From Polyangiaceae bacterium (lineage in GTDB: Bacteria > Myxococcota_A > Polyangia > Polyangiales > Polyangiaceae): a stretch of 64,000 nt of DNA. Where the stretch lies: NCBI GenBank assembly GCA_020633235.1, contig JACKEA010000001.1:1674001-1738000 (forward strand), in the 5' to 3' direction. Shown here piece after piece: positions 10,653-19,646 of the stretch; position 1 is the first letter of the stretch, and the number at the start of each line of letters is the position of its first letter. The position numbers were made by a program, and so were the translations under genes. The notes below the pieces were generated by a model. It did not search any database. It saw only the letters and a program-made list of their open reading frames with translations, and had not been told where the DNA came from.

Positions 10653-10791
10653 TGGTCGTCGACACCCTTGATACGCGCGAGGCATCGGAACGATGCCTGC
10701 GTTCTGCCCAATAGTAGTGCAAGGTAGGCAGGGCGGCGACAGGCCCTTGAAATTCCGTGCGCACTCGCCGAAGGCGCCTTAAGCTCCAGAA

Positions 10792-11220
10792 ATGCCGCGA
10801 GTTCTCGTGATCGAGGACTACCCTCCGCTGGCCAAGGTGCTGGCCATTGCGCTCCGCCGCGCGGGCTTCGAAGCGGTGCGCGTGGGGAGCCTCACGCGGG
10901 CGCGGCACGTGGAGGGCATCTTCGACGCCGCCATCGCGGACATCGATCTACCGGACGGTTCAGGGGTGGAAGTGGTTCGCGACCTCCGGTCGTCGGGCCG
11001 CGTCGGTGTGGTGGTGTTCTACACGGCCAACCAGGACGACGCCGACCGCGAAGCGGCCCTCGCGATCGGGCCCATCATCGAGAAGGACCGCCCTGCTGAC
11101 GAAGTCGTGGACGTGGTGATCGACGAGCTCGAAGTGCGGGAAGATCTGGCACGCGCGGTGGGTGCACCCGATCCCGTGAGGCCCACGCAACGCTCGGGAA
11201 CGCGGCGCCGGATTCGCTGA
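10792..11220 (+). CDS. single-domain response regulator (CheY-like receiver)
   Basis: This 142-residue receiver domain has no output domain. The acidic pair E8-D9, the phospho-acceptor D50 in ADIDLPDGSG, the conserved Thr in FYTAN and the Lys in IEKDRP are all present, so it should be phosphorylatable. About 25 C-terminal residues (Pro/Arg-rich, ending RRRIR) follow the domain. It is divergent from the coiled-coil gene across a 139-bp gap that must hold both promoters, and it lies 42 bp before panB. The partner kinase is not evident nearby. The nearest histidine kinase is at 28.6 kb. Confidence 0.9.
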   Translation: MPRVLVIEDYPPLAKVLAIALRRAGFEAVRVGSLTRARHVEGIFDAAIADIDLPDGSGVEVVRDLRSSGRVGVVVFYTANQDDADREAALAIGPIIEKDRPADEVVDVVIDELEVREDLARAVGAPDPVRPTQRSGTRRRIR

Positions 11221-11262
11221 CGCAGTTCCATGTGAGGGGAAAAGCCTCTACGCTCGCGCGGC

Positions 11263-12150
11263 GTGGACAACGACAAGATCACCGTTCCTCAGATCCGCGG
11301 CCGCAAGAACAGCGGTCCGAAGATCGCGATGCTCACGGCCTACGATGCCACCTTCGCTCGTCTGCTGGACGAGGGAGGCGCGGACGTCTTGCTCGTGGGT
11401 GATACGCTGGGCATGGTGGTTCAAGGCTTGCCGACCACGCTGCCCGTGACGGTGGACGAGATCTGCTACCACGGCCGCGCGGTGGCCCGTGCCGCGCGCC
11501 GCGCGCACATCGTGGGCGACATGCCGTTCATGTCCTTCCAGGTGTCGAGCGAGAAAGCGCTCGAAGCCGCGGGTCACATGATGAAGACCGGGGGTTTCGA
11601 GGCCATCAAGCTCGAAGGCGGGCAGACGGTGGCGGAGCACGTGCGCCGCATCGTGGACGCCGGCATTCCGGTGATGGGCCACGTGGGGCTCACGCCCCAG
11701 TCCGTGCATGCGATGGGTGGGTTTCGGGTCCAGGGTCGCAAGGAGGAAGCGGCGAATCGCGTGGTCGAGGACGCCAAGGCCTTGGAGCAAGCCGGCGTCT
11801 ATTCCATCGTGCTGGAGGGGTTGCCGGCGGATCTCGGTCGCCGGATCACCGAGACCGTGGGGGTACCGACCATCGGCATCGGCGCCGGCCCCCACTGTGA
11901 CGGTCAGGTCTTGGTCTGCTACGACTTCTTGGGCATGTACCGCGCCCTCAAGCCCAAGTTCGTCAAGCGCTTCGACGAGCTGGGGGAGCGCGTGGTGGAC
12001 GCCACCCGCCGCTATGTGGACGAAGTGCAAGGTGGCGCATTTCCCAGCGCCGAGCACAGCTACGGCATGAAGGAACCGGGCGGTGCACCCACCGCAGCGG
12101 AAGCAGTGGTGGAGTCCGCGCCCCCGGTATACGGTCCCAAAGAGGGCTGA
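11263..12150 (+). CDS. panB: 3-methyl-2-oxobutanoate hydroxymethyltransferase
   Basis: PanB transfers a hydroxymethyl group from 5,10-methylene-THF to 2-oxoisovalerate, the first step to pantothenate. The 295-residue protein starts at a GTG (11263). Hallmarks visible are MLTAYDATFARLLDEGG, the Mg-binding GDTLGMVVQG, the HIVGDMPFMSF segment and GIGAGPHCDGQVLV. It is about 30 residues longer than typical PanB because of a C-terminal Ala/Pro/Glu tail. Its stop overlaps the panC start by 1 nt (TGATG), so the two form a translationally coupled pathway pair. Confidence 0.97.
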   Translation: MDNDKITVPQIRGRKNSGPKIAMLTAYDATFARLLDEGGADVLLVGDTLGMVVQGLPTTLPVTVDEICYHGRAVARAARRAHIVGDMPFMSFQVSSEKALEAAGHMMKTGGFEAIKLEGGQTVAEHVRRIVDAGIPVMGHVGLTPQSVHAMGGFRVQGRKEEAANRVVEDAKALEQAGVYSIVLEGLPADLGRRITETVGVPTIGIGAGPHCDGQVLVCYDFLGMYRALKPKFVKRFDELGERVVDATRRYVDEVQGGAFPSAEHSYGMKEPGGAPTAAEAVVESAPPVYGPKEG

Positions 12151-13022
12151 TGGTGCAGGTCGTTCATACCGTCGCGGAGCTCCGGACGGCGTGTGACGCA
12201 GTGCGGGCGAAGGGCGGCCGCGTGGGCCTGGTTCCCACCATGGGGGCGCTGCACGAAGGGCACGTGGCGTTGGTCGAGCAGGCCGCTCGCCGGACGAGCC
12301 AGGTGGTGGTCACCGTGTTCGTCAATCCCACGCAGTTCGGTCCCAACGAGGACTTCGACAAGTATCCACGCACCCTCGATGCCGACGTGGCAGCGTCGGC
12401 GGCCGCAGGTGCGTCTCTCGTCTTCGCTCCCGCCATCACGGAAATGTATCCCCCCGGAGAGCGCACTCGGGTGATCGTCTCCGGACTCACCGAGCACCTG
12501 TGCGGCCGCTCTCGCCCCGGGCATTTCGAGGGCGTGGCGACCGTGGTCACCAAGCTGTTTGCAGCCGTCGGGCCCTGCGTCGCGGTGTTCGGCCGCAAGG
12601 ACTACCAGCAGCTGAAGGTCATCGAGCGCATGGCTCGGGACCTACTCTTGCCCGTGGAAATCGTCGGCCATCCGACCGTGCGTGAGGCCGATGGCCTCGC
12701 GAAGAGCTCCCGCAACGCCTACCTCTCCAAGGAAGATCGCGAGCGAGCGCGAGCGATCCCGCAGGCCTTGGCCCACGCGGTGCAGCGTTTCGGAGCGGGC
12801 GAGCGTCGCTCCAGCGCCATTGGCGAGGACGTGCGGGCGCGTCTGACGCAGGCAGGCCTGCGGATCGACTACGTGACGCTCGCGGACCCCGAAACCATCG
12901 CCCCCATCGAAGGCGCCAGCGAGGCGCGCGCGCTGTTGGCCGTCGCGGCCTTCGCCGGCGCTACCCGCCTGATCGACAACGTGGTGCTGGGGGAGGATCC
13001 TGCCCCCGTGGGGGTGTCGTGA
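12150..13022 (+). CDS. panC: pantothenate synthetase
   Basis: PanC ligates pantoate and beta-alanine with ATP to give pantothenate. The 290 residues carry the HIGH-type motif in PTMGALHEGHVALV, FVNPTQFGPNEDF, FGRKDYQQL, and the KSSRNAYLS stretch that matches the KMSKS-like loop. Its length is normal. It is coupled to panB upstream (1-nt overlap) and to tmk downstream (GTGA overlap at 13019-13022), so pantothenate synthesis and dTMP kinase share one transcript. Confidence 0.97.
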   Translation: MVQVVHTVAELRTACDAVRAKGGRVGLVPTMGALHEGHVALVEQAARRTSQVVVTVFVNPTQFGPNEDFDKYPRTLDADVAASAAAGASLVFAPAITEMYPPGERTRVIVSGLTEHLCGRSRPGHFEGVATVVTKLFAAVGPCVAVFGRKDYQQLKVIERMARDLLLPVEIVGHPTVREADGLAKSSRNAYLSKEDRERARAIPQALAHAVQRFGAGERRSSAIGEDVRARLTQAGLRIDYVTLADPETIAPIEGASEARALLAVAAFAGATRLIDNVVLGEDPAPVGVS

Positions 13023-13693
13023 ACGAGGTGAAGCATCCCGCTCAGGCTCTGTCGTCGCGGCGGGGTCGGTTCATCGTGGTGGAGGGCATCGACGGCGCCG
13101 GGACGACGACCCACAGCAAGCGCTTGTCGAAGGAGCTCCGACGGCGTGGCCACGACGTGCGTCTCACCTGTGAGCCGACCGCCGGCCCCATCGGTGGGCT
13201 CATTCGTCAGGTGCTCCAGCGCCGCTTGTTCGTACCGGACGCGACCGGGCCACGGGCGTTCGCGTGGTCCACGATGGCGCTCTTGTTCGCTGCGGATCGT
13301 CTCGACCACCTCGACAGCATGATCATCCCGGCGCTCCGGGAAGGGGCCATCGTGATCAGCGATCGCTACGATCTGTCGAGCCTCGCCTACCAGTCCGTGA
13401 CAGCGCCGGGAGGCCCCGAGGTCGTGCCCTGGATCCGCGAGCTCAACAAGCGGGCGCTACGTCCGGATCTCACCGTCGTGATCGACGTGCCCGCGGAGAT
13501 CGCTGCCGAGCGTCGGGGCAACCGCGGCGGGAGCGAGGAGCTGTTCGAGAACATGGAAATCCAGCGCCGCCTCGCTACCGTGTACGCCGAGGCCGAGGAG
13601 CTGATCCCCGAGGACCGCGTGGTCCACATCTCCGGCGTGGGCAGCGTGGAAGAGGTCGGCGAGCGCCTGGTGGCCGCCGTCGACGCCGGCTGA
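13019..13693 (+). CDS. tmk: dTMP kinase with altered P-loop
   Basis: Thymidylate kinase phosphorylates dTMP to dTDP. It has 224 residues and a GTG start at 13019 that overlaps the panC stop. The fold is recognisable from VVEGIDGAGTTTHSKRLSKE, the ISDRYDLSSLAYQ (DR(Y/H)) motif, and a LID-like RRGNRGGSEELFE. The usual P-loop lysine (GxxGxGKS/T) is replaced by Thr: the DNA reads GGG-ACG-ACG-ACC. This is not a sequencing slip, because the frame is intact on both sides. I have an impression that similar GTTT variants exist in some bacteria but cannot verify it. The enzyme may use other basic residues such as K in THSKRL. Confidence 0.92.
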   Translation: MNEVKHPAQALSSRRGRFIVVEGIDGAGTTTHSKRLSKELRRRGHDVRLTCEPTAGPIGGLIRQVLQRRLFVPDATGPRAFAWSTMALLFAADRLDHLDSMIIPALREGAIVISDRYDLSSLAYQSVTAPGGPEVVPWIRELNKRALRPDLTVVIDVPAEIAAERRGNRGGSEELFENMEIQRRLATVYAEAEELIPEDRVVHISGVGSVEEVGERLVAAVDAG

Positions 13694-13704
13694 AGGGTCT
13701 TTCT

Positions 13705-13750
13705 GGTCCGCCGCGGAAACGCCGCGGCGCGACGGGCTTCGCGCCGGACC
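13705..13750. repeat. dispersed palindromic element, complete copy A
   Basis: The element begins GGTCCGCCGCGGAA and ends GCGCCGGACC. Its outer 11 nt form an inverted repeat with one mismatch and there is a GCCGCGGC palindrome inside. It starts 12 nt after the tmk stop. A 7-A run follows on the plus strand, which is the wrong composition for a plus-strand intrinsic terminator. Confidence 0.6.
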
Positions 13751-13828
13751 AAAAAAACTTCGGGCCTGGAGTCGTTGGGCTTCAAATTTTTGCCCGTGTG
13801 GGGCGCCCGGCCCATAGTCCAGGCCCTG

Positions 13829-14290
13829 ATGAGACTCGCGTTCTGTGTGCTTTCGGGTTTGCTGCTCGTGGCGTGCGGCGGCTCCAACAACGAAGCCGAC
13901 TATCCGCTGCCGGATCCGCCGGGGGAGCCGGTGGCGCAGTCCCCGGCGCCGCGCGGGTCGCTGTGGCGCAGAGACGTGGTCCACACCGTGGACCAAGGGC
14001 TCGGACGCTTTTTGCAGAAGGTGGAGCTCGAACCGAGCCTGGACGCCGGCAAGTTCCGTGGCTTCCGCATCGTGGAGCTCCGGCCCGAAGGCTTCTGGCG
14101 GGGCGTGGACCTGGCCCCCGGCGACGTCGTGATGCGCGTGAACGGCATGCCCATCGAGCGCGAGATGCAGGCGTACTCCGCGTTTCAGTCTCTGAAGACG
14201 GCAGACGAGCTTCGTGTCGACTACCTGCGCGGTGGCGTTCGGAAGCAGCTCGTGTATCGCATCGTCGAGCACGGCAAGGACGCCGGCTAG
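13829..14290 (+). CDS. PDZ-domain lipoprotein
   Basis: About 153 residues from the ATG at 13829, chosen because it places a signal peptide (RLAFCVLSGLLLVAC) right at the N-terminus. Upstream in-frame codons give no signal. The lipobox LVAC predicts lipidation. After a Pro-rich spacer there is one PDZ-like domain (FRIVELRPEGFWRGVDLAPGDVVMRVNGMPI, then LKTADELRVDYLRGG), similar to the PDZ of GspC or DegP-type proteins. It has no protease domain, so it probably binds a partner in the envelope. Its stop overlaps the convergent esterase gene by 4 nt. Confidence 0.85.
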   Translation: MRLAFCVLSGLLLVACGGSNNEADYPLPDPPGEPVAQSPAPRGSLWRRDVVHTVDQGLGRFLQKVELEPSLDAGKFRGFRIVELRPEGFWRGVDLAPGDVVMRVNGMPIEREMQAYSAFQSLKTADELRVDYLRGGVRKQLVYRIVEHGKDAG

Positions 14291-15429
14291 ACGGGCCCTG
14301 GGTCCCTCAGCTGAAATCGCGCGATCGCGTCCATCAACGACGCGAAGCGCTGGCGGGTGAAGTGCGCGCCGCTGGTCATCCAGTCCAGATGAACGCGCGG
14401 CCGCTCGTCGTCCGAGAAGTGTCCGAGGACGTCGAGGTGGTCACCCTCGCCGCACCACAGTAGCTCGCCCCACAGCCCGCTGAGAGTGGGTACCACGCCG
14501 TCGTTGCTGCGCTCGCTGACCTCGTGCTGGATGCCGGAACGGAGCATGGCGAGCTCTTCGGTGCTGGGCGTGGCGTAGGGATACATCTCCGGTGCCTGCG
14601 CCGTGAATTGGTACAGCGTCGAGTACATGGCCGCCGTGGCTGCCGCGTACGGGGAGCGGATGCGCCGCGCAAAGCGCATCGCCTTGGGAGGCGGAGCCGA
14701 GGTGACCACGCAGCCGTAGCGCACGCGGGCGTCGTCTTCCGCCGCCGCGTTGAACAGGTCCATCGCCTCCGGCATGATCTGCACCACGCCGCCCTGGTCC
14801 ACGCGCACCTTGCTCAGGAACTGGACGATCTCCTCGCGCCCGTCGCGCTCCACGAAGCGCAGCACCAGCTCGGTGCCGCGGCTGAGCAGCCGCGTGTCCG
14901 CGGACAGGAGCTGCTCCGCGCCGCCGAGCCCGGCGAGGAGCTTGGCGAACACCGCAAGCGAAGGCTCACCGACGGTGAGGGAGACCACCGTGAGCAGACT
15001 CAAGGCGTAGAGTACGCGGGTGCCGCTGACCGTCGCGAAGTAGCCCGCGAGGGGCGTGCCATAGTGCGGCGTGGAGAGGGTCACGGCGCTCTGGACGCGA
15101 TGCCGCCAGCTGAGACGCTCCGGATCGTCGGTCTTCAGGTCGGTGGTGGGGGAGAGCAGCAAACGGATGTCGAGGCCACCCGTGGAGTGGCCGACTAGAT
15201 GGATGGGTCCGTCGTCCGCCCCCGCGCTCTTCTGGATGGCCTTGGCCAGCATCCGCGCGCGAAACCTGAGGGACGACGTGGGAGGGGTCGGGACCACCAG
15301 GGTCTCCACCCGCTGGCCCGCGTCGGCGAAGCGCCACTCGAGGGCTTCGCGGACGTGGTGGAAGTAGTCGTAGCCGGCGAGGCGTCCGAAGCCGAACATG
15401 CCGGGAACGAAGTAGATGCGCGCGACCAT
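14287..15429 (-). CDS. alpha/beta-hydrolase, lipase-like esterase
   Basis: This 380-residue protein has no signal peptide. The nucleophile elbow GHSTGG (in IHLVGHSTGGLDIRLLL) and an early FVPGMFGFG oxyanion-type strand mark an alpha/beta-hydrolase. STPHYGTPLAGYF recalls bacterial triacylglycerol lipases. A catalytic Asp is likely in SNDGVVPTLSG and the His in the GDHLDVLGHF stretch. Substrates are probably esters or lipids, though this is an inference. It starts 1 nt from the symporter stop (15431), so it is likely co-transcribed with it. Confidence 0.85.
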   Translation of the reverse strand: MVARIYFVPGMFGFGRLAGYDYFHHVREALEWRFADAGQRVETLVVPTPPTSSLRFRARMLAKAIQKSAGADDGPIHLVGHSTGGLDIRLLLSPTTDLKTDDPERLSWRHRVQSAVTLSTPHYGTPLAGYFATVSGTRVLYALSLLTVVSLTVGEPSLAVFAKLLAGLGGAEQLLSADTRLLSRGTELVLRFVERDGREEIVQFLSKVRVDQGGVVQIMPEAMDLFNAAAEDDARVRYGCVVTSAPPPKAMRFARRIRSPYAAATAAMYSTLYQFTAQAPEMYPYATPSTEELAMLRSGIQHEVSERSNDGVVPTLSGLWGELLWCGEGDHLDVLGHFSDDERPRVHLDWMTSGAHFTRQRFASLMDAIARFQLRDPGPV

Positions 15430-15430
15430 G

Positions 15431-16837
15431 TCACTTTGCCGGGGAGAGCCACGCCTTCGGGAGGATCTCCACCGAGAAGAGCCATAGTACCAGGATCGCC
15501 AGCGGCACCAGGTAGCGGAGCGACAGCAGCCACACTTGGTACAGCCCGGCGAAGCGCGAGCCGCGCTTGAACTCGTCCGCTCGCTCGGCTTCGGGCATCA
15601 CCCAGCCGACGAACAAGGCGATGAACAGACCCCCGAGCGGCAGGAGCCAGTTGGACGCCAGGTAGTCCACGGTGTCGAAGAAGTTCTTGCCGAACAGAGA
15701 CTCCCACTTCTTGAACATCTGGGCCCCACCGGAGAGGGCCGACGGGATGCCGAACACGAAGATGGCACCTCCAGACACCAGCACCGCTCGGCGCCGGGAC
15801 CAGCCGAGCTGATCGATGATCGTGGACGCCACCACCTCGAGCAAGGAGATGGCCGAGGTGAGGGCCGCGAAGAAAAGCAGCGCGAAGAACACGATGGTGA
15901 GCAGCATGCCGCCGCGCATCTGACTGAACGCGATGGGCATGCTCTTGAATACCAGCCCGGGGCCGGCTTCCGGCGCCATGCCGAAGCTGAAGATGATGGG
16001 GAACAGCACCATGCAGGCGACCAGAGCCACCGCCGTGTCCAGCACGCTCACCAACAGCGACGCAGTGACCAGATCCGTGTCCTTCGACAGATAGCTGCCG
16101 TAGGTGAGCATGGCGCCCATGCCCAAGCTGAGGGTGAAGAACGAGTGTCCCAGCGCTTCCAGCACGCCGGCGGGATGCAGCTTGTCGGCGTGGGGCGAGA
16201 ACAAGAACGAGAGCGCCTTGGAGAAGCCGGGTTGAAACGCGGCGTCCACCAACAGCACCAGGAGCATCGCGAACAGCGCCGGCATCAGCACCCGCGACCA
16301 AGCTTCGATGCCCTTCTGCACGCCGCCCACCACGATGGCGATGGTCGTGAGCATGAACAGGAAGTGCCAGAACAGGTTGATGTCTCCGGCGCCGTACAGG
16401 GTTCCGAAAGCCTGGCCTATCTGGTCGGGGTTCTTGCCGACGAAGAAGCGATTGATGCCCATCAGGGCGTAGTTCATGGTCCAGCCGGCGACCACGCTGT
16501 AGTAGCTGAGGATCACGAAGCCGCTCACCACGCCCATCCAGCCGACCATGCGCCAGGCGGTGCCTTCGCCTGCGATCTTGCCGAAGGCGCCCACGGGCGA
16601 ACGCTGCGCCCGGCGGCCGATGATCACCTCGGCGATCATCACCGGCAGCCCGATGAGGGCGACGCAGCCGAGGTAGATCAGCACGAACAGCCCGCCACCG
16701 TTTTCTCCGGTGATGTACGGGAACTTCCAGACGTTGCCCAGGCCGACGGCCGAGCCTGCGGCGGCCAACACGAAACCGAGGCGGCTTGCCCACTGGCCGC
16801 GCGACGCTGATTCCTCCGTAGTCACGCCGTCGACCAT
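15431..16837 (-). CDS. NSS-family sodium:amino-acid symporter
   Basis: A 468-residue integral membrane protein of the neurotransmitter:sodium symporter family. Transmembrane segment 1 contains the unwound AAAGSAVGLGNVWKFPYITGENGGG, which carries the Na+ and substrate ligands (compare LeuT and MhsT). It is followed by IGLPVMIAEVIIGRRAQRSPVGAF. About 11-12 membrane helices are visible, matching bacterial NSS length. The substrate is likely an amino acid. It is followed 1 nt later by the esterase gene. Confidence 0.95.
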   Translation of the reverse strand: MVDGVTTEESASRGQWASRLGFVLAAAGSAVGLGNVWKFPYITGENGGGLFVLIYLGCVALIGLPVMIAEVIIGRRAQRSPVGAFGKIAGEGTAWRMVGWMGVVSGFVILSYYSVVAGWTMNYALMGINRFFVGKNPDQIGQAFGTLYGAGDINLFWHFLFMLTTIAIVVGGVQKGIEAWSRVLMPALFAMLLVLLVDAAFQPGFSKALSFLFSPHADKLHPAGVLEALGHSFFTLSLGMGAMLTYGSYLSKDTDLVTASLLVSVLDTAVALVACMVLFPIIFSFGMAPEAGPGLVFKSMPIAFSQMRGGMLLTIVFFALLFFAALTSAISLLEVVASTIIDQLGWSRRRAVLVSGGAIFVFGIPSALSGGAQMFKKWESLFGKNFFDTVDYLASNWLLPLGGLFIALFVGWVMPEAERADEFKRGSRFAGLYQVWLLSLRYLVPLAILVLWLFSVEILPKAWLSPAK

Positions 16838-16865
16838 AGGCGATGGGGGCGTGAGCGAACAGGTT

Positions 16866-17654
16866 TCAGCGCATCATCGGCTCGGCGATGTCGGTGACGC
16901 CGCCGGGGAGCGGGCTTTCCTCGCGGCGCAGGGCGACACTCAGCACCGGCTCCGGGTCGCGCGCCGTCTTGCTGGTGCTGATCAACGCGAACACGAAACG
17001 ATGACGCTGGTCCGGCTTCTTGGCTGTGATGGCTGCGCCGAGCTGCAGCGTGCTGGTGGTTTCTCCATGGATGCGCAGGGCAGCCACGACCAGGCCGCAG
17101 CCGCTGGCGGTGAAGCTGGGGCCGGAGCTGGTGATGGTTCCGACGGAGCGAGCCACGACGTAGAGCGCGTCTCCGTGGGCGTAGGCGTAGACTTCCAGAT
17201 CCTTGCCGGCGCGCCCGATGGGCGTCAGTGGAACCAGGTGTCGAGCGAGGCGTCGGACTCCTCTCGTGCGCGTGTCGACGGCCAAGTCGAGCACCTCCAA
17301 GCTGGTGCGCTTTTCCCGCTCGACCAGCCGTTCCGCCCGCACCGGGAGCACCGCGGCGAGGGGCAGCTCCAGCGTGGAGGCGCTGCCCGTGGAGGCACTG
17401 GTGCTCAAGCAGCGGCGACCTGCCGCGCGCAGGGACAAAAAGCCCGGATCCCGCTGAGCCGACGGGAGATCCTGCTGGTAGCTCCGCCCTTGCGCCACGT
17501 CGATGCCGTCGACGTGCTCCGATGCGCCGACGTTTTCGGGCATGCTGGCCGGCGGCGGCGGTCGCGTGGCGCGCGCGATGGACGAAACACGAGGTCGCGC
17601 TGCGAGCGCCGAGCTGGCACACAGCAGGGCGAGCACGACGGCGCGGGCGCGCAT
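16866..17654 (-). CDS. secreted protein of unknown function, partner of cytochrome lipoprotein
   Basis: About 262 residues begin with a typical signal peptide (RARAVVLALLCASSALA). The start could be the ATG at 17652-17654, in a TGATG overlap with the upstream cytochrome gene, or a GTG one codon earlier. The rest is mostly beta-strand-like and carries only two cysteines (AGRRCLS and ASGCGLVV), which may form a disulphide. I recognise no domain. Its coupling to the di-haem cytochrome gene suggests a shared envelope function. Confidence 0.75.
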   Translation of the reverse strand: MRARAVVLALLCASSALAARPRVSSIARATRPPPPASMPENVGASEHVDGIDVAQGRSYQQDLPSAQRDPGFLSLRAAGRRCLSTSASTGSASTLELPLAAVLPVRAERLVEREKRTSLEVLDLAVDTRTRGVRRLARHLVPLTPIGRAGKDLEVYAYAHGDALYVVARSVGTITSSGPSFTASGCGLVVAALRIHGETTSTLQLGAAITAKKPDQRHRFVFALISTSKTARDPEPVLSVALRREESPLPGGVTDIAEPMMR

Positions 17655-19594
17655 CACAGCGTCCGCAAGTAGGCGGCCAGGGCGGCCAGGTCGCGCTTGG
17701 ACAGCTGCTTGGTGTGTCCCATTTTGCCGTCGGAGCCACGCAAGAGCTCCTCCAAGCTGGCATAGCGACCGTCGTGGAAGTAGGGCGCCGTGCCGGCGAT
17801 GAACTTGAGCGACGGCGTGTCGAAATGCGGATCCCGATCCGCGCTCACGCGGCTCTTCACGTCGTGGGTCTTGCCGTCCATGTACAGATCGCTACCGCGA
17901 TGGCAACCGGCGCAGCCGGTCTCCTTGGCCAAAAACAGGTCGCGACCGCGCTTCACCAGCGCGGGGTCTTCGTCCGTGAGCCGCGGCGGCGGTTCCAGAG
18001 TGGCGAGGTAGGCGAGAATGGCGTCCATCTCGCGCCGCTCGAGGCCGCTGCCTCCCAGACGCTGGAAGGTGTGGCCGAGGTGCGCCTCGATGTCCGCGCC
18101 CTTGCCGTCCCAGCCGAAGGGTGCGGTTTGTCCCAGTCGGCCGGCGAGCATCGGAGTCTGCCGTGGGCCGTTGGGGGTGGCCCAGGTGATCGAGTCGTCA
18201 CGGCCTTCTGGATGGCAGCTGGCGCAGGCGCGCCCATCGCGCGAGATCCGGAAGTCTCCCGTGGAATGGAACAGGCGGCGGCCGAGGGCCACGTCGCCCT
18301 TGGTCAGCGTGGCCGATTTCGAGAGCGCGAGCTGAGTGACGCTCGAGGCTGCGATGTCATCCGGCGTCCGCATGGGAGCAGCGCCCAGCGCCACGATGCT
18401 CACGCGACCGTCGAACTGACCCCACACCACCGCGCGCTGCTTGTCCACGTCCACGGCGAGGCCGAGCGGTCCCGCCGCCACGGGCCAGCGCCGAAGCTCG
18501 GCGCGCCGCGGATCCGCCGAGCTCGCGTCGTACTCCACCAGCGCGTCGATACCGAGGCAGGTCACCAGCAGGTGTCCGCTCTTTTCGTTCATCGCTGCGG
18601 CCCGGGGCAACAGGCACTCGGGGCGCGCGCGTGCTCCAGGAACCACCGTGGCGGGTGACTCGCGGTTGTCGATCGAGCTCGTCAGCGTGCGCTCCGCGCT
18701 CTCGTCGATCACCGCGATGCTGGCGACCTCCGCGTTGGAGAAGCCGTCGCCGTAGCCTTGGGTTTGCTCGGAGGGGTTGCCGGGCTCGACCAGCACCTGG
18801 GGCGCGAGGATGCGCCCACCGGGATCCACGGACTTGGCGAGAGCATAGCCTTGGCAGCCGATGCGTGCCGCGTCCCCCGAGCTGCGCTTGCCCAAGAAGC
18901 CGAACAGCACCGAGTGCTTGCCCTGCGGGTTGTCCCCCACCAGCACCTCGCGCACCTTGCCGCCAGCGAGGGGGACCACGCTCAATCGCCCACCGACGGC
19001 ATGCGACACGAAGGCGCGCTTGCCGTCGTCGCTGAGCACCACCGAGCGCGGCTCGCGCGGAACGCTCGTGCTCTTCTTGCGCTTCATGCTGCTCGCGTCG
19101 AGCTCCGTGAGCGCGTGACCCCAGCCGCTGGTGACCACCACGGTGGAGCGGTTCGGCGTGAGCGCCATGGCGATGGGCTCCGCCGGGAGATCCACTTGGC
19201 AACGATCGTCGAGGGGCTTGTCCCGGTTCGTGGCGGGCTCGAACACCTGTACTCGCGAACGACTGCGCAGGGTGACGAGCACGCGTCCGTCCGGCAAAAC
19301 CAGCACCTCGCCCGGCTTGCCGGCGAGGCGCGTGGTGGCCAGCTCCTTGCCCGCGTCCACGTCCACGGTGCGCAGCGTGTCGTCGTCCGCGTTGGCGATG
19401 TAGGCCAAGGTGCGCTTGCCGTCTCGCGCCAGCGCCACCATCGAGCTCTGGCGGCTCAAGGGCTGCGGTCCGCGATCGGCCCGCACCCGCTCACAGCCCA
19501 CTTTCTTCGGAGCTTTTGCCTCGCCCTGGGGCGTGGTGCCGCAGGCGGCCAGGGTCACGAGCGAAAGCAGACAGGCGCCACTGAGTCGGTGCAT
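17654..19594 (-). CDS. beta-propeller di-haem cytochrome c lipoprotein
   Basis: About 646 residues from the ATG at 19592-19594, which follows a GAGGG Shine-Dalgarno by 9 nt. The first ATG 7 codons earlier lacks one. A signal peptide with lipobox LAAC (C18) predicts an outer-leaflet lipoprotein. The first 420 residues show repeated YVTN/SMP-30-type strands (KRTLAYIANADDDTLRTVDVD). The C-terminal part has two haem-binding CxxCH motifs: CASCH at about residue 457 and CAGCH at about residue 561. The layout resembles MauG/cytochrome-c-peroxidase-like proteins, with GKTHDVKSRVSADRDPHFDTPSLKFI near the end. Role: electron transfer or peroxidase-like activity on the cell surface, inferred. Confidence 0.88.
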   Translation of the reverse strand: MHRLSGACLLSLVTLAACGTTPQGEAKAPKKVGCERVRADRGPQPLSRQSSMVALARDGKRTLAYIANADDDTLRTVDVDAGKELATTRLAGKPGEVLVLPDGRVLVTLRSRSRVQVFEPATNRDKPLDDRCQVDLPAEPIAMALTPNRSTVVVTSGWGHALTELDASSMKRKKSTSVPREPRSVVLSDDGKRAFVSHAVGGRLSVVPLAGGKVREVLVGDNPQGKHSVLFGFLGKRSSGDAARIGCQGYALAKSVDPGGRILAPQVLVEPGNPSEQTQGYGDGFSNAEVASIAVIDESAERTLTSSIDNRESPATVVPGARARPECLLPRAAAMNEKSGHLLVTCLGIDALVEYDASSADPRRAELRRWPVAAGPLGLAVDVDKQRAVVWGQFDGRVSIVALGAAPMRTPDDIAASSVTQLALSKSATLTKGDVALGRRLFHSTGDFRISRDGRACASCHPEGRDDSITWATPNGPRQTPMLAGRLGQTAPFGWDGKGADIEAHLGHTFQRLGGSGLERREMDAILAYLATLEPPPRLTDEDPALVKRGRDLFLAKETGCAGCHRGSDLYMDGKTHDVKSRVSADRDPHFDTPSLKFIAGTAPYFHDGRYASLEELLRGSDGKMGHTKQLSKRDLAALAAYLRTL

Positions 19595-19646
19595 CGAAAT
19601 ATTCCCTCGCGTCAATTACGCCCCAACGCGCGAGGCTCTTCCCGAC

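Noticed and set aside
13705..13760. Intrinsic terminator of tmk at palindrome copy A
   Set aside because: The hairpin is there, but the run after it on the plus strand is A, not T. Copy D ends in CAACAA. A terminator role is therefore left as a hypothesis for the whole repeat family.
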